DNA from: Clostridia bacterium
GTDB taxonomy: Bacteria > Bacillota > Clostridia > Oscillospirales > CAG-272
Assembly (NCBI GenBank): GCA_017455945.1
Contig: JAFTLM010000010.1
Coordinates: 1 to 6,481 of the forward strand
DNA: 6,481 nt
Reading direction: 5' to 3'
Under the pieces are notes generated by a model. The model had not been told where the DNA came from. It was given only the letters and a program-made list of their open reading frames with translations, and searched no databases. A program made the position numbers and the translations under genes. This document shows, in pieces, positions 1 to 6,316 of the stretch (positions are counted from its first letter, which is position 1; the number at the start of each line of letters is the position of its first letter).

Positions 1-116
1 TTTCGCTCACTGCGGTGAGCGACAAGGCTTGTGCAGCCTTGACTCGCACCCACTGGCGTGGGGGCTCTTATGGGTGCGGTGCGAACACACCCCTCGCCGA
101 AAGCCCGCGGGGCTTC
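1..116. repeat. Intergenic cluster of short palindromes (left)
   Basis: No gene is seen here; the stretch is a chain of hairpin-forming sequences. The visible stems are 3-10 with 15-22 (8 bp, loop TGCG), 23-29 with 35-41 (7 bp, 5-nt loop), 45-52 with 71-78 (8 bp, enclosing an alternative 5-bp stem 49-53 with 58-62), and 101-106 with 110-115 (6 bp, 3-nt loop). The third and fourth structures flank the 27-bp core at 73-99, which recurs at the other end of the window. The arrangement resembles REP/BIME-type intergenic mosaics of other bacteria, but no named family is recognised. The stretch may continue beyond the left edge. None of the stems is followed by a convincing T-run, so a terminator role is not supported. 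Confidence 0.6.
73..99 (-). repeat. 27-bp core repeat, left copy
   Basis: Read on the minus strand, this matches 6317-6343 of the plus strand at 26 of 27 positions; the one difference is G versus A at the twelfth base of the core. The two copies are therefore inverted relative to each other, and together they enclose all five genes. The match stops sharply on both sides: beyond the core only scattered identities remain. It lies in non-coding DNA just downstream of the likely terminator of the leftward operon. Dispersed intergenic repeat is the favoured reading. Confidence 0.7.
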
Positions 117-125
117 CCGTCAAAC

Positions 126-175
126 AAAAAGGTGTATACTTAACACGTTAATAATTAACCCGTTAATTATACACC
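126..175 (-). terminator. AT-rich hairpin terminator after the glycosidase gene
   Basis: On the minus strand, about 45 nt after the stop codon of the gene at 221-1702, GGTGTATA (175-168) pairs with TATACACC (138-131). After one A/G mismatch, a second 5-bp stem TTAAC/GTTAA follows. The 17-nt loop can itself fold as GTTAAT-T-ATTAAC. The stem is followed directly by five T (130-126) and a further T-rich stretch, the layout of a Rho-independent terminator. The low GC content of the stem makes it weaker than usual. It is assigned to the minus strand because the leftward operon ends here and no gene approaches from the left. Confidence 0.55.
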
Positions 176-220
176 CTTTGCCTATGAATGTCAATATTTT
201 TTTGTGACACAGAAATTTGT

Positions 221-1702
221 TTACAATTTGAACTCCATACACTTTCCCGGCTCGGCTGTGAAGCTGAAGGTTTTGTCTCTGTACACAAAAACCGCGTCCA
301 GAGTTTCGTCGGTTATATTGATTACTCTCGGTTTGTTTCCGAACCAGTCCGTCACCACTCTCACACCGTTGGTCGCGGTAAAGAGCAACTTGCCGTTCAA
401 AAATCCCGTACTGGTATTTTTCTCCGCAGAAAGGCGGTAAACGTCGCTTCCCCACTTGTATTCGTACTCGGAAAAATTGTCGCCCTCGTGACCCAAGCCG
501 CCCCAGATAACGTCGTCAAAGACCACGCTCACGCCGTAAAATCTGGCAATTATCTCAAGCACAGCCGAAGCCGTGGGAGCGTAATCGGCACATATCTTTT
601 CCTTTGACGGCGAACCGTCAAAGGGGTCGTACTGCTCGGTGAACGCCATAGAGTGGGAAACGCTCTCCAAAAACCGCTTCGCCACACAGGTAAATTCCGA
701 ATAAAATCCGTATTTTTCAAAGGCTCTCACCGCCTGCCTGTAGGTTATTCCCATAACCTGACCGCCCCATCTGACGTTGGCATCGTTTACAAAAGCCTTG
801 TCCGACACCGACAGCAGGGGCAGCGGAAGGGGGGTATAGAACTCCTTCTCGTTAAGCAGGTGTTTCTTGACGAACTCCTCCGCCATATCCTGCTCTAAGG
901 CTCCGTAATACATAGCCGCAAGATTGTCCGCCGTAAGCGTCTCCATTGCCCTGCCCTTGAAATCTCTGTCGTAGCAGGCACTCTTCCCGCTGTTCCAGAA
1001 ATAGCTTCTTATTCCCTTCTTTATCCGCTCTGCTTCCTCCCCGTACGCTTCGGCTCTGCCGTTGCCTATTATCGAGGATATCTCCGCCAGCGTCTTTTTG
1101 AGGCGGTAGCAGAACGCCGACACACCTACCAGCTCGGCGGGAAAAGGCGAAACCTCTTTTTCCTTGCCCCCCGCGAAAATCTCGGTGGGCGTATACCTGG
1201 GGGCAAAATCGCCCTCAACAGTCTCGGTCTGGTCAAGAAGCTCCACGTATCCGTTTCCGTTGGCGTCGTGGGTTATCCACAGATAATCGTCAAACCTCTC
1301 AAGCATATCGTAAAGCTTATCCAGATATATAAGCTCCTTTTTCTTTGTCATATAGAAGAGCGAAAGAGCTTCCTCCGCAAAGCAAAGACCGGCAAGACCT
1401 TTGTAATCGCAGAAAATCCCGTCTTTTTTCTTGAAAACGGCACTCGCAAGACGTCCGTCCTCACGCTGAGTGGCACCGAAGGCGTTTACGCAGTCCATTG
1501 CCGCCTCAATGTCGTATCTGCCCAACGTCTCGGCACTCATTATCTCCGAAAAGAGCGTCACCCTGTCCGACTCGGAACTTGATACCGCCAGATTATAGTC
1601 GCCAAACGGCTTGACCGCACCGAGAAGCGAGCTTCTCGCACCCTTGTAGAGCGCGGCAAGCTTCTTGTCGTCTGTTTTAAAGCTGTCTGAAATTTTTATC
1701 AT
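221..1702 (-). CDS. MGH1/GH63-like (alpha/alpha)6-barrel glycoside hydrolase family protein
   Basis: A 493-residue protein, probably a cytoplasmic glycosidase of the six-hairpin superfamily; the substrate is not identifiable. Residues about 1-390 are helix-rich with the expected repeat pattern. Landmarks are QREDGRLASAVF (79-90), a region with acidic residues and a Pro-Arg (YVELLDQTETVEGDFAPRY, 152-170), RWGGQVMGITYRQAV (311-325, matching the W-x-G-P-V-W segment of GH63/mannosylglycerate-hydrolase-type barrels) and FTEQYDPFDGSP (354-365). Glu356 is the likely second catalytic acid, and Asp157 or a nearby acidic residue the likely first; both are inferences from family layout. Residues about 395-493 look like a small C-terminal beta domain. 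No signal peptide or membrane segment is visible. The ATG start follows a GGGGA Shine-Dalgarno with a 6-nt spacer, lying directly after the stop of the upstream carboxypeptidase gene, so the two are probably cotranscribed and translationally coupled. Family-level assignment is fairly safe; enzyme activity is not proven. Confidence 0.75.
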   Translation of the reverse strand: MIKISDSFKTDDKKLAALYKGARSSLLGAVKPFGDYNLAVSSSESDRVTLFSEIMSAETLGRYDIEAAMDCVNAFGATQREDGRLASAVFKKKDGIFCDYKGLAGLCFAEEALSLFYMTKKKELIYLDKLYDMLERFDDYLWITHDANGNGYVELLDQTETVEGDFAPRYTPTEIFAGGKEKEVSPFPAELVGVSAFCYRLKKTLAEISSIIGNGRAEAYGEEAERIKKGIRSYFWNSGKSACYDRDFKGRAMETLTADNLAAMYYGALEQDMAEEFVKKHLLNEKEFYTPLPLPLLSVSDKAFVNDANVRWGGQVMGITYRQAVRAFEKYGFYSEFTCVAKRFLESVSHSMAFTEQYDPFDGSPSKEKICADYAPTASAVLEIIARFYGVSVVFDDVIWGGLGHEGDNFSEYEYKWGSDVYRLSAEKNTSTGFLNGKLLFTATNGVRVVTDWFGNKPRVINITDETLDAVFVYRDKTFSFTAEPGKCMEFKL

Positions 1703-1714
1703 AGCTTTTCCCCG

Positions 1715-2653
1715 TCAATTTATATAATTTCTGCACACGTATATGCTGTCAAAGGCACTGTTCTTATGAGAAGCGGACTTGGCTGTGATAAGTATGTACT
1801 CCTCGCCGTTTCCGTCGCTGACGAGAAGTGCCAGACAGTATTCAGCCTCGTCGGTGTACCCCGTTTTGCCTCCCAGTATCTTTCCGCCCTCTCCGAAGGT
1901 CAGCGAGACGTCGTTCTTGGCAAAACGGCCCTTGTCCGCCGAAATAGTCGTGTTCTTGAAGGTCATTCTGTACTCGTCAAGTACTCCGTTATTATAGTAC
2001 CCAAGATACGTCTGATAAACGTCGGTGGTAATTATTTTCCTGAAAAGCGGATTTTTAAGAGCGTAGGCAAATATAAGCGTCATTTCCTCCGCCGTGGTGT
2101 AATGCTCCTCGTGGTGAAGCCCCGTCACGTTGGCAAATTTTGTGGATTTCAAGCCCAGCTCCTCGCATTTTTTGTTCATCAGCTTGACAAACTCCTCCTC
2201 GCTGCCCGCCACGTACTCGGCAAGCGCCAGGGCGGAGTCGGTGTCAGACTCCAGCAAAAGTGCGTACATAAGCTGCTCGGTGGTAAGTATGTCTCCCACA
2301 CCTATGCCCGTCCTCGAAGCTCCGGGATATTTGTTTTTCATCTCACGGGTTATAGCCGTCTTGGCGTCAAGCGACTCGGCGTTCTCGTAAGCCGCGATAA
2401 AGGTCATCACCTTCGTCATCGAAGCGGGATACATAACCTCGGAGGCGTTTTTGGAAGCCACCGCCTTAAGCCCGTCAACCTTTGTGAGCAATGCGTAACG
2501 CGAGTTTATCCCCGAAATCGCAACCGTGTTGTCCAAAACGACGGTGTCCACAGAATCGGTGGGGCCCTCAAACTTTTCTTCTTCTCCGCCCTCACAGGCA
2601 CAAAAAGCAAGCACCGCCAGCAAAACAGCCATCAAAACTGTAAATTTTTTCAT
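1715..2653 (-). CDS. D-alanyl-D-alanine carboxypeptidase family protein (peptidase S11), probable lipoprotein
   Basis: A 312-residue penicillin-binding protein of the PBP5/DacA family, which removes the terminal D-Ala from peptidoglycan stem peptides outside the membrane. The catalytic serine motif SMTK is at 78-81 within MYPASMTKVMTF. The KTG motif is at 263-265 within LGGKTGYTDEAEYC. The second motif, normally S-x-N in LLxPSGNDA, reads LLLESDTDSALALAEY, so Thr138 stands where Asn is expected. Residues 1-20 form a signal sequence (Lys-Lys, then a hydrophobic stretch) ending in FCAC; Cys20 is a plausible but non-canonical lipidation site, followed by an acidic linker. The protein stops soon after the transpeptidase-like domain and lacks the C-terminal beta domain and amphipathic anchor of full-length PBP5 (about 380-400 residues), so N-terminal lipidation would have to hold it to the membrane. 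The ATG at 2653 is chosen over a TTG two codons upstream because GAGAGG lies 7 nt before it. First gene of an operon with the glycosidase gene downstream. Confidence 0.9.
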   Translation of the reverse strand: MKKFTVLMAVLLAVLAFCACEGGEEEKFEGPTDSVDTVVLDNTVAISGINSRYALLTKVDGLKAVASKNASEVMYPASMTKVMTFIAAYENAESLDAKTAITREMKNKYPGASRTGIGVGDILTTEQLMYALLLESDTDSALALAEYVAGSEEEFVKLMNKKCEELGLKSTKFANVTGLHHEEHYTTAEEMTLIFAYALKNPLFRKIITTDVYQTYLGYYNNGVLDEYRMTFKNTTISADKGRFAKNDVSLTFGEGGKILGGKTGYTDEAEYCLALLVSDGNGEEYILITAKSASHKNSAFDSIYVCRNYIN

Positions 2654-2660
2654 ATACAAA

Positions 2661-2666
2661 CCTCTC
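2661..2666 (-). promoter_or_regulatory. Ribosome binding site of the carboxypeptidase gene
   Basis: GAGAGG on the minus strand ends 7 nt before the ATG at 2653. The in-frame TTG at 2659 would be only 1 nt from it, which rules out that longer start. Confidence 0.8.
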
Positions 2667-2686
2667 GGATTTTATAGTCTTTTTAT

Positions 2687-2715
2687 ATTGTACCACATAT
2701 TATTGAATTTTTCAA
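2687..2715 (-). promoter_or_regulatory. Sigma-A promoter for the carboxypeptidase-glycosidase operon
   Basis: On the minus strand, TTGAAA (2715-2710) is followed by a 17-nt spacer and TACAAT (2692-2687); each box matches consensus at 5 of 6 positions. Transcription would begin near 2680 and leave a leader of roughly 27 nt containing the GAGAGG ribosome binding site. Confidence 0.8.
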
Positions 2716-2724
2716 GTGTCTTGA
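2712..2724. promoter_or_regulatory. Dyad TCAAG-TGT-CTTGA between two divergent promoters
   Basis: A perfect 5-bp inverted repeat with a 3-bp centre lies exactly midway between the two opposing -35 boxes and overlaps both. Most of the symmetry comes from the facing TTGA parts of the -35 boxes themselves; only the outer-flanking C/G pair is extra. It may be an operator for a dimeric regulator or merely a by-product of two -35 boxes facing apart. Confidence 0.3.
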
Positions 2725-2749
2725 CAATAAATTGTTCTGTGCGTATACA
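2721..2749 (+). promoter_or_regulatory. Sigma-A promoter for the choloylglycine hydrolase gene
   Basis: A perfect TTGACA (2721-2726), a 17-nt spacer and TATACA (2744-2749, 4 of 6 to consensus) precede the gene. The start of transcription is expected near 2756, giving a leader of about 44 nt. Confidence 0.8.
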
Positions 2750-2789
2750 AACTGTATGAAGTGCGGAAAAATATTATAAAAACTTTTTC

Positions 2790-2794
2790 GGAGG
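2790..2794 (+). promoter_or_regulatory. Ribosome binding site of the choloylglycine hydrolase gene
   Basis: GGAGG with a 5-nt spacer before the ATG at 2800. It fixes the start so that Cys becomes residue 2, as required for an Ntn hydrolase, and excludes the GTG at 2761, which overlies the promoter leader and would bury the nucleophile. Confidence 0.9.
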
Positions 2795-2799
2795 TAAAA

Positions 2800-3774
2800 A
2801 TGTGTACGGCAATAAGATTCAAAACAGACGACTGCTATTTCGGCAGGACGCTCGACGTTGAACGCCCCTACGGCGAATGCGTAACGGTAACACCCCGCGG
2901 CTTCGTGTTTGATTTCAGAAAAATGGGCAGACTGGCAACCAAGCACGCCTTAATCGGCATGGCGGCGGTGGCAGACGGATATCCCCTCTACTTCGACGCC
3001 GCAAACGAAGCGGGGCTTGCAATGGCGGGGCTTAACTTTCCCAAAAGTGCCTGCTGGTTTCCGCCGAAAGAGGGCGCCGACAACCTGTCGCCCTTTGAGC
3101 TTATCCCCTGGGTGCTTTCCAACTGCGAAAGCCTGAAAGATGCGAAAAAATTACTAACAAGTCTCAATCTCTGCACCATAAACTTCAACGACAGCCTGCC
3201 CCTTTCGCCGCTCCATTGGATAATCGCCGACCGCGAGGGTGCGATATCCGTGGAATCGGTCGCGGACGGACTTAAAGTCTACGAAAACGCGATAGGCGTC
3301 CTGACCAACGAACCGCCCTTTGACTACCATATGACCCACCTTTGCGACTATATGGGACTGTCCGAGAACCCGCCGCAAAACGCCGCCTGGCTGCCCGACG
3401 ACAAGCCGTACAGCAGGGGTATGGGGGCAATGGGGCTACCGGGCGACCTGTCGTCGGCGTCTCGGTTTGTAAGGGCGGCATTCGTGAAGCTCAACTCGGT
3501 CACCGAGGCGGGAGAAGAGGCAAGCGTGGGGCAGTTTTTTCACATTCTCGGCTCGGTTGCACAGCCCCGGGGCTGTGTCCGCCTGGAAGACGGAAGCCTT
3601 GAGATGACGGCATACACCTCCTGTATAAACCTGGATAAGGGAATTTATTATTACACCACCTATCAAAATAGCTGCGTCAGTGCCGTTGAGCTGAAAAAAT
3701 ACCGTGACAAAGATGCCCTCTCGCTCTTTCCCACGGTAAAAAATATGATTTTAAATAAACAAAACCTTGACTAA
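2800..3774 (+). CDS. Choloylglycine hydrolase / penicillin V acylase family protein (bile salt hydrolase type)
   Basis: A 324-residue Ntn hydrolase of peptidase family C59, the usual length for the family. Members cleave the amide bond of conjugated bile salts, penicillin V or acyl-homoserine lactones after Met1 is removed to free the Cys2 nucleophile. The start MCTAIRF gives Cys2. Other expected active-site residues are Arg16 and Asp19 (FGRTLD), Asn79 (MAGLNFP), Asn170 (LTNEPPF) and the Arg pair in SASRFVRAAF (Arg222/Arg225). Asn in the AGLNF position is the residue usual in bile salt hydrolases, where penicillin V acylases tend to have Tyr, so bile salts are the preferred guess. The LPGDLSSASRF segment is also typical. 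There is no signal peptide, so the enzyme is cytoplasmic, as for most Gram-positive bile salt hydrolases. It is a single-gene unit with its own promoter and a terminator 68 nt after its stop. Substrate preference (taurine, glycine or another amide) cannot be read from this. Confidence 0.93.
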   Translation: MCTAIRFKTDDCYFGRTLDVERPYGECVTVTPRGFVFDFRKMGRLATKHALIGMAAVADGYPLYFDAANEAGLAMAGLNFPKSACWFPPKEGADNLSPFELIPWVLSNCESLKDAKKLLTSLNLCTINFNDSLPLSPLHWIIADREGAISVESVADGLKVYENAIGVLTNEPPFDYHMTHLCDYMGLSENPPQNAAWLPDDKPYSRGMGAMGLPGDLSSASRFVRAAFVKLNSVTEAGEEASVGQFFHILGSVAQPRGCVRLEDGSLEMTAYTSCINLDKGIYYYTTYQNSCVSAVELKKYRDKDALSLFPTVKNMILNKQNLD

Positions 3775-3841
3775 ACCGTCACCTGACCGGTGCGGGCATA
3801 ACGATGCACGAAATATAATTTGTGCTAACTTATCCCCCCAA

Positions 3842-3876
3842 ACGAAAAAACTCGGCTGAACACCGAGTTTTTTCGT
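3842..3876. terminator. Bidirectional Rho-independent terminator
   Basis: A perfect 14-bp inverted repeat (3842-3855 with 3863-3876) with a 7-nt loop has a CTCGG/CCGAG core flanked by six A on one side and six T on the other. It therefore gives a GC stem plus T-run in both directions. It lies between the convergent choloylglycine hydrolase gene (stop at 3774) and the malic enzyme gene (stop at 3903) and can serve both. Confidence 0.92.
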
Positions 3877-3902
3877 ATTGTGACATTCCGGCAGATGCAC
3901 GG

Positions 3903-5075
3903 TTAAGCCCTTGCCACACCTGTTTTTCTTGCGGCTTCCATAACTGCGGCGGCAACCGAAGAGGCAACGCTCTTATCAAGTGCCGAAACGATTATGTTCT
4001 CCTCCGAAAGCTCACTTTCGGGAATGAGCGAAGCCAGAGCGTAGGACGTCGCCACCTTCATTTCGTCGTTGATACAGCTTGCTCTGCAATCAAGTGCGCC
4101 GCGGAAGATACCCGGGAAAGCCAGCACGTTGTTTATCTGGTTGGGAAAATCCGAACGCCCCGTACCCACAACTCTCGCCCCCGCCGCCTTTGCCTTGTCG
4201 GGCATTATTTCGGGGGTGGGATTTGCCATCGGGAACACGATAGCATCGTCAGCCATCGACTTTACCATTTCCTCACTTACGATATTGGGAGCAGAAACAC
4301 CGATAAACACGTCGGCACCCTTCATTGCGTCAGCAAGCGTACCGTGAAGTATTTCCGCATTGGTAACCTTTGCGATGTCGGCGTGAGCCTCGTTAAGCCC
4401 CTCCATATCGCGGGCGATAATACCGAAGCGGTCAACCATAGTGATATTCTTTATTCCGATTCCGAGAAGATGACGGCAGATGGCAATTCCCGCAGAGCCC
4501 GCACCGTTGATGACAACCTTCACTCTGTCCATATCCTTTTTCACAAGCTTCAGGGCGTTAATAAGTGCCGCCGCTACCACGATAGCCGTGCCGTGCTGGT
4601 CGTCGTGGAACACGGGAATGTCGCAGACCTCCTTGAGTCTGCGTTCGATTTCAAAGCACCTGGGTGCACTGATGTCCTCAAGATTGATGCCGCCAAAGCT
4701 GCCCGAAATGAGCTCTACTGTGCGGACTATCTCGTCCACGTCCTTGCTCTTGACGCAAAGCGGGAAGGCGTCAACGTCGGCAAACGCCTTGAAAAGTGCG
4801 CACTTGCCCTCCATAACGGGCATACCTGCCTCGGGACCTATGTCGCCAAGACCGAGAACAGCGGTTCCGTCGGTGATGACCGCCACAAGATTTGCGCGGC
4901 GGGTCAGCTCGTAGGACTTGTTTACGTCCTTGTTTATCTCAAGACAGGGCTCGGCAACACCCGGAGTGTACGCCAGCGACAAATCCTCTCTTGTGTTTAT
5001 GGGGCAACGGGTGACGACCTCAATTTTGCCCTTCCATTCGTAATGCTTTTTAAGTGATTCTTCTCTTACGTTCAT
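3903..5075 (-). CDS. Malic enzyme (oxaloacetate-decarboxylating malate dehydrogenase), probably NAD-dependent
   Basis: A 390-residue enzyme that converts malate to pyruvate and CO2 with reduction of NAD(P). The length fits the short bacterial class without a phosphotransacetylase-like tail. Visible motifs in order are LAYTPGVAEPC (34-44, with catalytic Tyr36), TDGTAVLGLGDIGP (68-81), MEGKCALFK (88-96, Lys91 the expected catalytic base), NLEDISAPRCFEIE (131-144) and VFHDDQHGTA (155-164), which supply the metal-binding acids Glu133, Asp134 and Asp158. The Rossmann loop GAGSAG (191-196) follows, then MANPTPEI (283-290) and FPNQINNVLAFPG (310-322). Asp215 at the end of the second Rossmann strand (ITMVDRFG) suggests NAD rather than NADP; this is inference. 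The gene starts 2 bp after the stop of the upstream barrel gene, and its nearest purine-rich site (AAGGAAAGG) lies inside that gene about 15 nt before the ATG, a long spacing that suggests translational coupling. Cytoplasmic central metabolism. Confidence 0.95.
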   Translation of the reverse strand: MNVREESLKKHYEWKGKIEVVTRCPINTREDLSLAYTPGVAEPCLEINKDVNKSYELTRRANLVAVITDGTAVLGLGDIGPEAGMPVMEGKCALFKAFADVDAFPLCVKSKDVDEIVRTVELISGSFGGINLEDISAPRCFEIERRLKEVCDIPVFHDDQHGTAIVVAAALINALKLVKKDMDRVKVVINGAGSAGIAICRHLLGIGIKNITMVDRFGIIARDMEGLNEAHADIAKVTNAEILHGTLADAMKGADVFIGVSAPNIVSEEMVKSMADDAIVFPMANPTPEIMPDKAKAAGARVVGTGRSDFPNQINNVLAFPGIFRGALDCRASCINDEMKVATSYALASLIPESELSEENIIVSALDKSVASSVAAAVMEAARKTGVARA

Positions 5076-5077
5076 TT

Positions 5078-6286
5078 TTATATTTTATTTCCTTTCCTTG
5101 TGTTTTCTTCAATAGCCGCCTTGGCGCAAATCAGCAAAAGCGGGGCGTAAACGCTTGAATGTCGACTGTAGTCTATAGCGCATACCATATTGTCTACTGC
5201 CTCCGAAAGCTCATCGGAAGCAAGATACAAAGGGCACATAGCCGCCATTATCGCTCCCTCGGCGACTTCACGCACGGGATAAAAAGCCACGTTGTCCTTT
5301 CGCTCGCTCTGGGCGGGATTTACATATTCAAAACCACCAATAACTCCCATATTCCTTGGCTCGACCTCATTCCACTTGCGGAATCTGTAATTTATTTCGT
5401 TTTGATGCTCGGGCTTGCAGAACTCACGGCTGTTGACTATTGCCTTTTTTGCGCCGTACTCTGCGTTCTTCATCATAATAGCAAGCACCTTTTCCCTTAC
5501 GCTGCGGTCGGTATCGTAATCATACACAACCTTAAGAGAGCATTGCATCTGCAATGAGCAATAGCAACGCATAGCTTCGGGGCGGTGGGAAAGAGAGCCT
5601 TCGATCGCCTCGTCTGTATATTTGAGATATTCTCTTTTGTATTTTTCGTTATCCGTAACGTGATATGCGGCAAGATAGAACATGGGAAGCCTTAAAATTT
5701 CGTGCGTTCCCACGTCGCCCCACATCTTGCCCGCAATACCCACGCTGCCGTCGGAGCGTGTCATATGATAACCGTTTTCGGGCTTTACGTCTCTTAAAGC
5801 CTTGTCTGCAACCGAAGCAAGCACCCGTCTTATCTTTGCACGCTGATATTCGTCGCACAGAGGCGAATCGTAAAATCTCAAAGCTCCGTATATCCAATGC
5901 GTATATTGGTCTCTGGAGCTTTCGATATAATGACTTTCCTTGTCAAATGGCGAAATGCTCCTTGCTATAAAGCCGTCCTCCCTTGCACAGCGAAGAAGTC
6001 CGCGAAGCACCTTGTCGGCATATTCCTTTATCCGACCGTCACCCGTAAGCGTGTAAGCCGACACAAGGGCGTCAATAAGCGTTCCGCCGTTAAGAGTGGA
6101 ATCCTCCATTCCCGTTCCCCATCCGCAAGGGTTGGGAATCGATGCCTTTATATCCTCAACGCTCGGCAAGTGGTGCCAGGCGTTGTTTTCGTCATCTATA
6201 ACAAAGTCGTAAAACAGCTCTGTTTCCGGGCAGAAGAAACGACGAAGCAGAGTTTCCCAGACAGTCTTAAAAATTGTATTTTCCAC
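5078..6286 (-). CDS. Six-hairpin-glycosidase-like (alpha/alpha) barrel protein of unknown substrate
   Basis: A 402-residue protein with the alternating helical layout of the six-hairpin glycosidase superfamily. No close named family is recognised. Landmarks are GWGTGMEDSTLNGG (55-68), the helix pair LIDALVSAYTLTGDGRIKEY (70-89), ESSRDQYTHWIYGALRFY (122-139), NGYHMTRSDGSVGIAGKMWG (171-190) and RPEAMRCYCSLQM (235-247). Several conserved-looking acids (Glu61, Asp62, Asp126) could be catalytic, but this is a guess. No signal peptide or membrane segment is seen, so it is probably cytoplasmic. The GTG start at 6286 is chosen because AAGGAG ends 6 nt before it; the in-frame extension upstream to 6448 reads through the intergenic repeat and palindromes and has the look of chance coding. 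It is followed after 2 bp by the malic enzyme gene, so the pair is presumably one transcript. A sugar-catabolic role would fit but is inferred from fold only. Confidence 0.75.
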   Translation of the reverse strand: MENTIFKTVWETLLRRFFCPETELFYDFVIDDENNAWHHLPSVEDIKASIPNPCGWGTGMEDSTLNGGTLIDALVSAYTLTGDGRIKEYADKVLRGLLRCAREDGFIARSISPFDKESHYIESSRDQYTHWIYGALRFYDSPLCDEYQRAKIRRVLASVADKALRDVKPENGYHMTRSDGSVGIAGKMWGDVGTHEILRLPMFYLAAYHVTDNEKYKREYLKYTDEAIEGSLSHRPEAMRCYCSLQMQCSLKVVYDYDTDRSVREKVLAIMMKNAEYGAKKAIVNSREFCKPEHQNEINYRFRKWNEVEPRNMGVIGGFEYVNPAQSERKDNVAFYPVREVAEGAIMAAMCPLYLASDELSEAVDNMVCAIDYSRHSSVYAPLLLICAKAAIEENTRKGNKI

Positions 6287-6292
6287 AGTGTT

Positions 6293-6298
6293 CTCCTT
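6293..6298 (-). promoter_or_regulatory. Ribosome binding site deciding a GTG start
   Basis: AAGGAG on the minus strand with a 6-nt spacer to the GTG at 6286. It is the strongest such site upstream of the barrel gene and supports the shorter protein. Confidence 0.85.
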
Positions 6299-6304
6299 GT
6301 ATAA

Positions 6305-6310
6305 ATTATA
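6305..6310 (-). promoter_or_regulatory. Candidate -10 box for the barrel-malic enzyme operon
   Basis: A perfect TATAAT lies on the minus strand 18 bp before the GTG start. No good -35 is present; the best is CGAACA (6334-6329) at an 18-nt spacing, inside the 27-bp repeat core. The implied leader would be only about 12 nt, with the ribosome binding site at its very start, so this is tentative. Confidence 0.35.
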
Positions 6311-6316
6311 GTTTTG

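Noticed and set aside
1766..2677. Long plus-strand open frame opposite the carboxypeptidase gene
   Set aside because: It is antisense to a gene with intact S11 motifs, and its product is basic and featureless.
2761..2799. GTG start adding 13 residues to the choloylglycine hydrolase
   Set aside because: The ATG at 2800 has GGAGG at ideal spacing and places the nucleophile Cys at position 2; the extension would block N-terminal nucleophile formation.
3806..3825. Small hairpin GCAC-AAAT / ATTT-GTGC after the choloylglycine hydrolase gene
   Set aside because: It has a bulged G, a 3-nt loop and no T-run; the strong terminator at 3842-3876 explains transcription end.
3822..5057. Long plus-strand open frame opposite the malic enzyme gene
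   Set aside because: It is antisense to a clear malic enzyme, starts in the bidirectional terminator region and shows no family motifs.
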